Source: an uncultured Eubacteriales bacterium (lineage in GTDB: Bacteria > Bacillota > Clostridia > Peptostreptococcales > Anaerovoracaceae). Taken from it: a DNA stretch of 14,256 nt. Shown in pieces: positions 14,207 to 14,256 of this stretch. How positions within the stretch are numbered: the first letter of the stretch is position 1; each line of letters opens with the position of its first letter. The notes beneath the pieces are model-generated. The model was not told the origin of the DNA and ran no database searches. It saw only the letters and a program-made list of their open reading frames with translations. The position numbers were made by a program, and so were the translations under genes. The DNA lies in NCBI GenBank assembly GCA_910585135.1, contig CAJUEB010000039.1, positions 1 through 14,256 of the forward strand, given 5' to 3'.

Positions 14207-14256
14207 GTGAATTATCTGTGTGTTTTGCATCTGGGCGCAGAGGGGCAGGCATGCAT

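Noticed and set aside
1..14256. Mobile elements, CRISPR arrays, tRNA/rRNA genes, known riboswitches, T-box leaders
   Set aside because: I saw no transposase or phage motifs, no regularly spaced direct repeats, no tRNA-like cloverleaf ends and no conserved riboswitch or T-box core sequences. A covariance-model scan was not possible here.

Overview
The window looks chromosomal and comes from a Bacillota (Firmicutes) member, most likely an anaerobic Clostridia-class bacterium. Evidence: strong AGGAGG-type ribosome binding sites, TTGACA/TATAAT-like promoters, the murB-PHP-rapZ gene order, and intrinsic terminators. Composition is moderate and fairly even. I see no IS element, phage gene, tRNA, rRNA or CRISPR array. 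Genus cannot be set from the sequence alone.

Left arm (1-3060, all minus strand): a tightly packed run, reading AI-2E-family membrane protein > murB > PHP-domain phosphoesterase > rapZ (cut by the window edge). Gaps or overlaps are only a few bases, so this is one operon joining cell-wall precursor synthesis (murB) to the RapZ nucleotide-binding regulator.

Arginine block (3158-5907, plus strand): a promoter, a pair of ARG-box-like sites, then argG and argH, the last two steps of arginine synthesis. The argG frame runs 50 bp into argH. The block ends in a near-perfect hairpin flanked by A and T runs that can terminate both strands.

Middle (5945-7324): a divergent pair. On the minus strand is a 248-aa protein with a Fic-like C-terminal half whose active-site motif is eroded. 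On the plus strand is a small YfcE-type metallophosphoesterase.

Accessory catabolic module (7400-11615, plus strand): a LuxR-type regulator with its own terminator, then a two-gene operon of an OFA-like MFS transporter and a YtcJ-type amidohydrolase, closed by a terminator. The layout suggests regulated uptake and hydrolysis of an unknown amide-, imide- or ester-type compound.

Right arm (11616-14256): about 150 bp of gene-free DNA holds a palindrome and a hairpin. Next come a LysO-type amino-acid exporter (minus) and a divergent LysR-type regulator (plus), whose promoters overlap at their -10 boxes. The exporter leader carries an 11-bp hairpin. A 63-aa two-helix membrane protein (minus) follows, with its own promoter and terminator. 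Bases 14207-14256 show no supportable feature beyond the promoter edge.

The most interesting items are the degenerate Fic protein, the LuxR/MFS/amidohydrolase module, and the exporter/regulator switch region with its leader hairpin.
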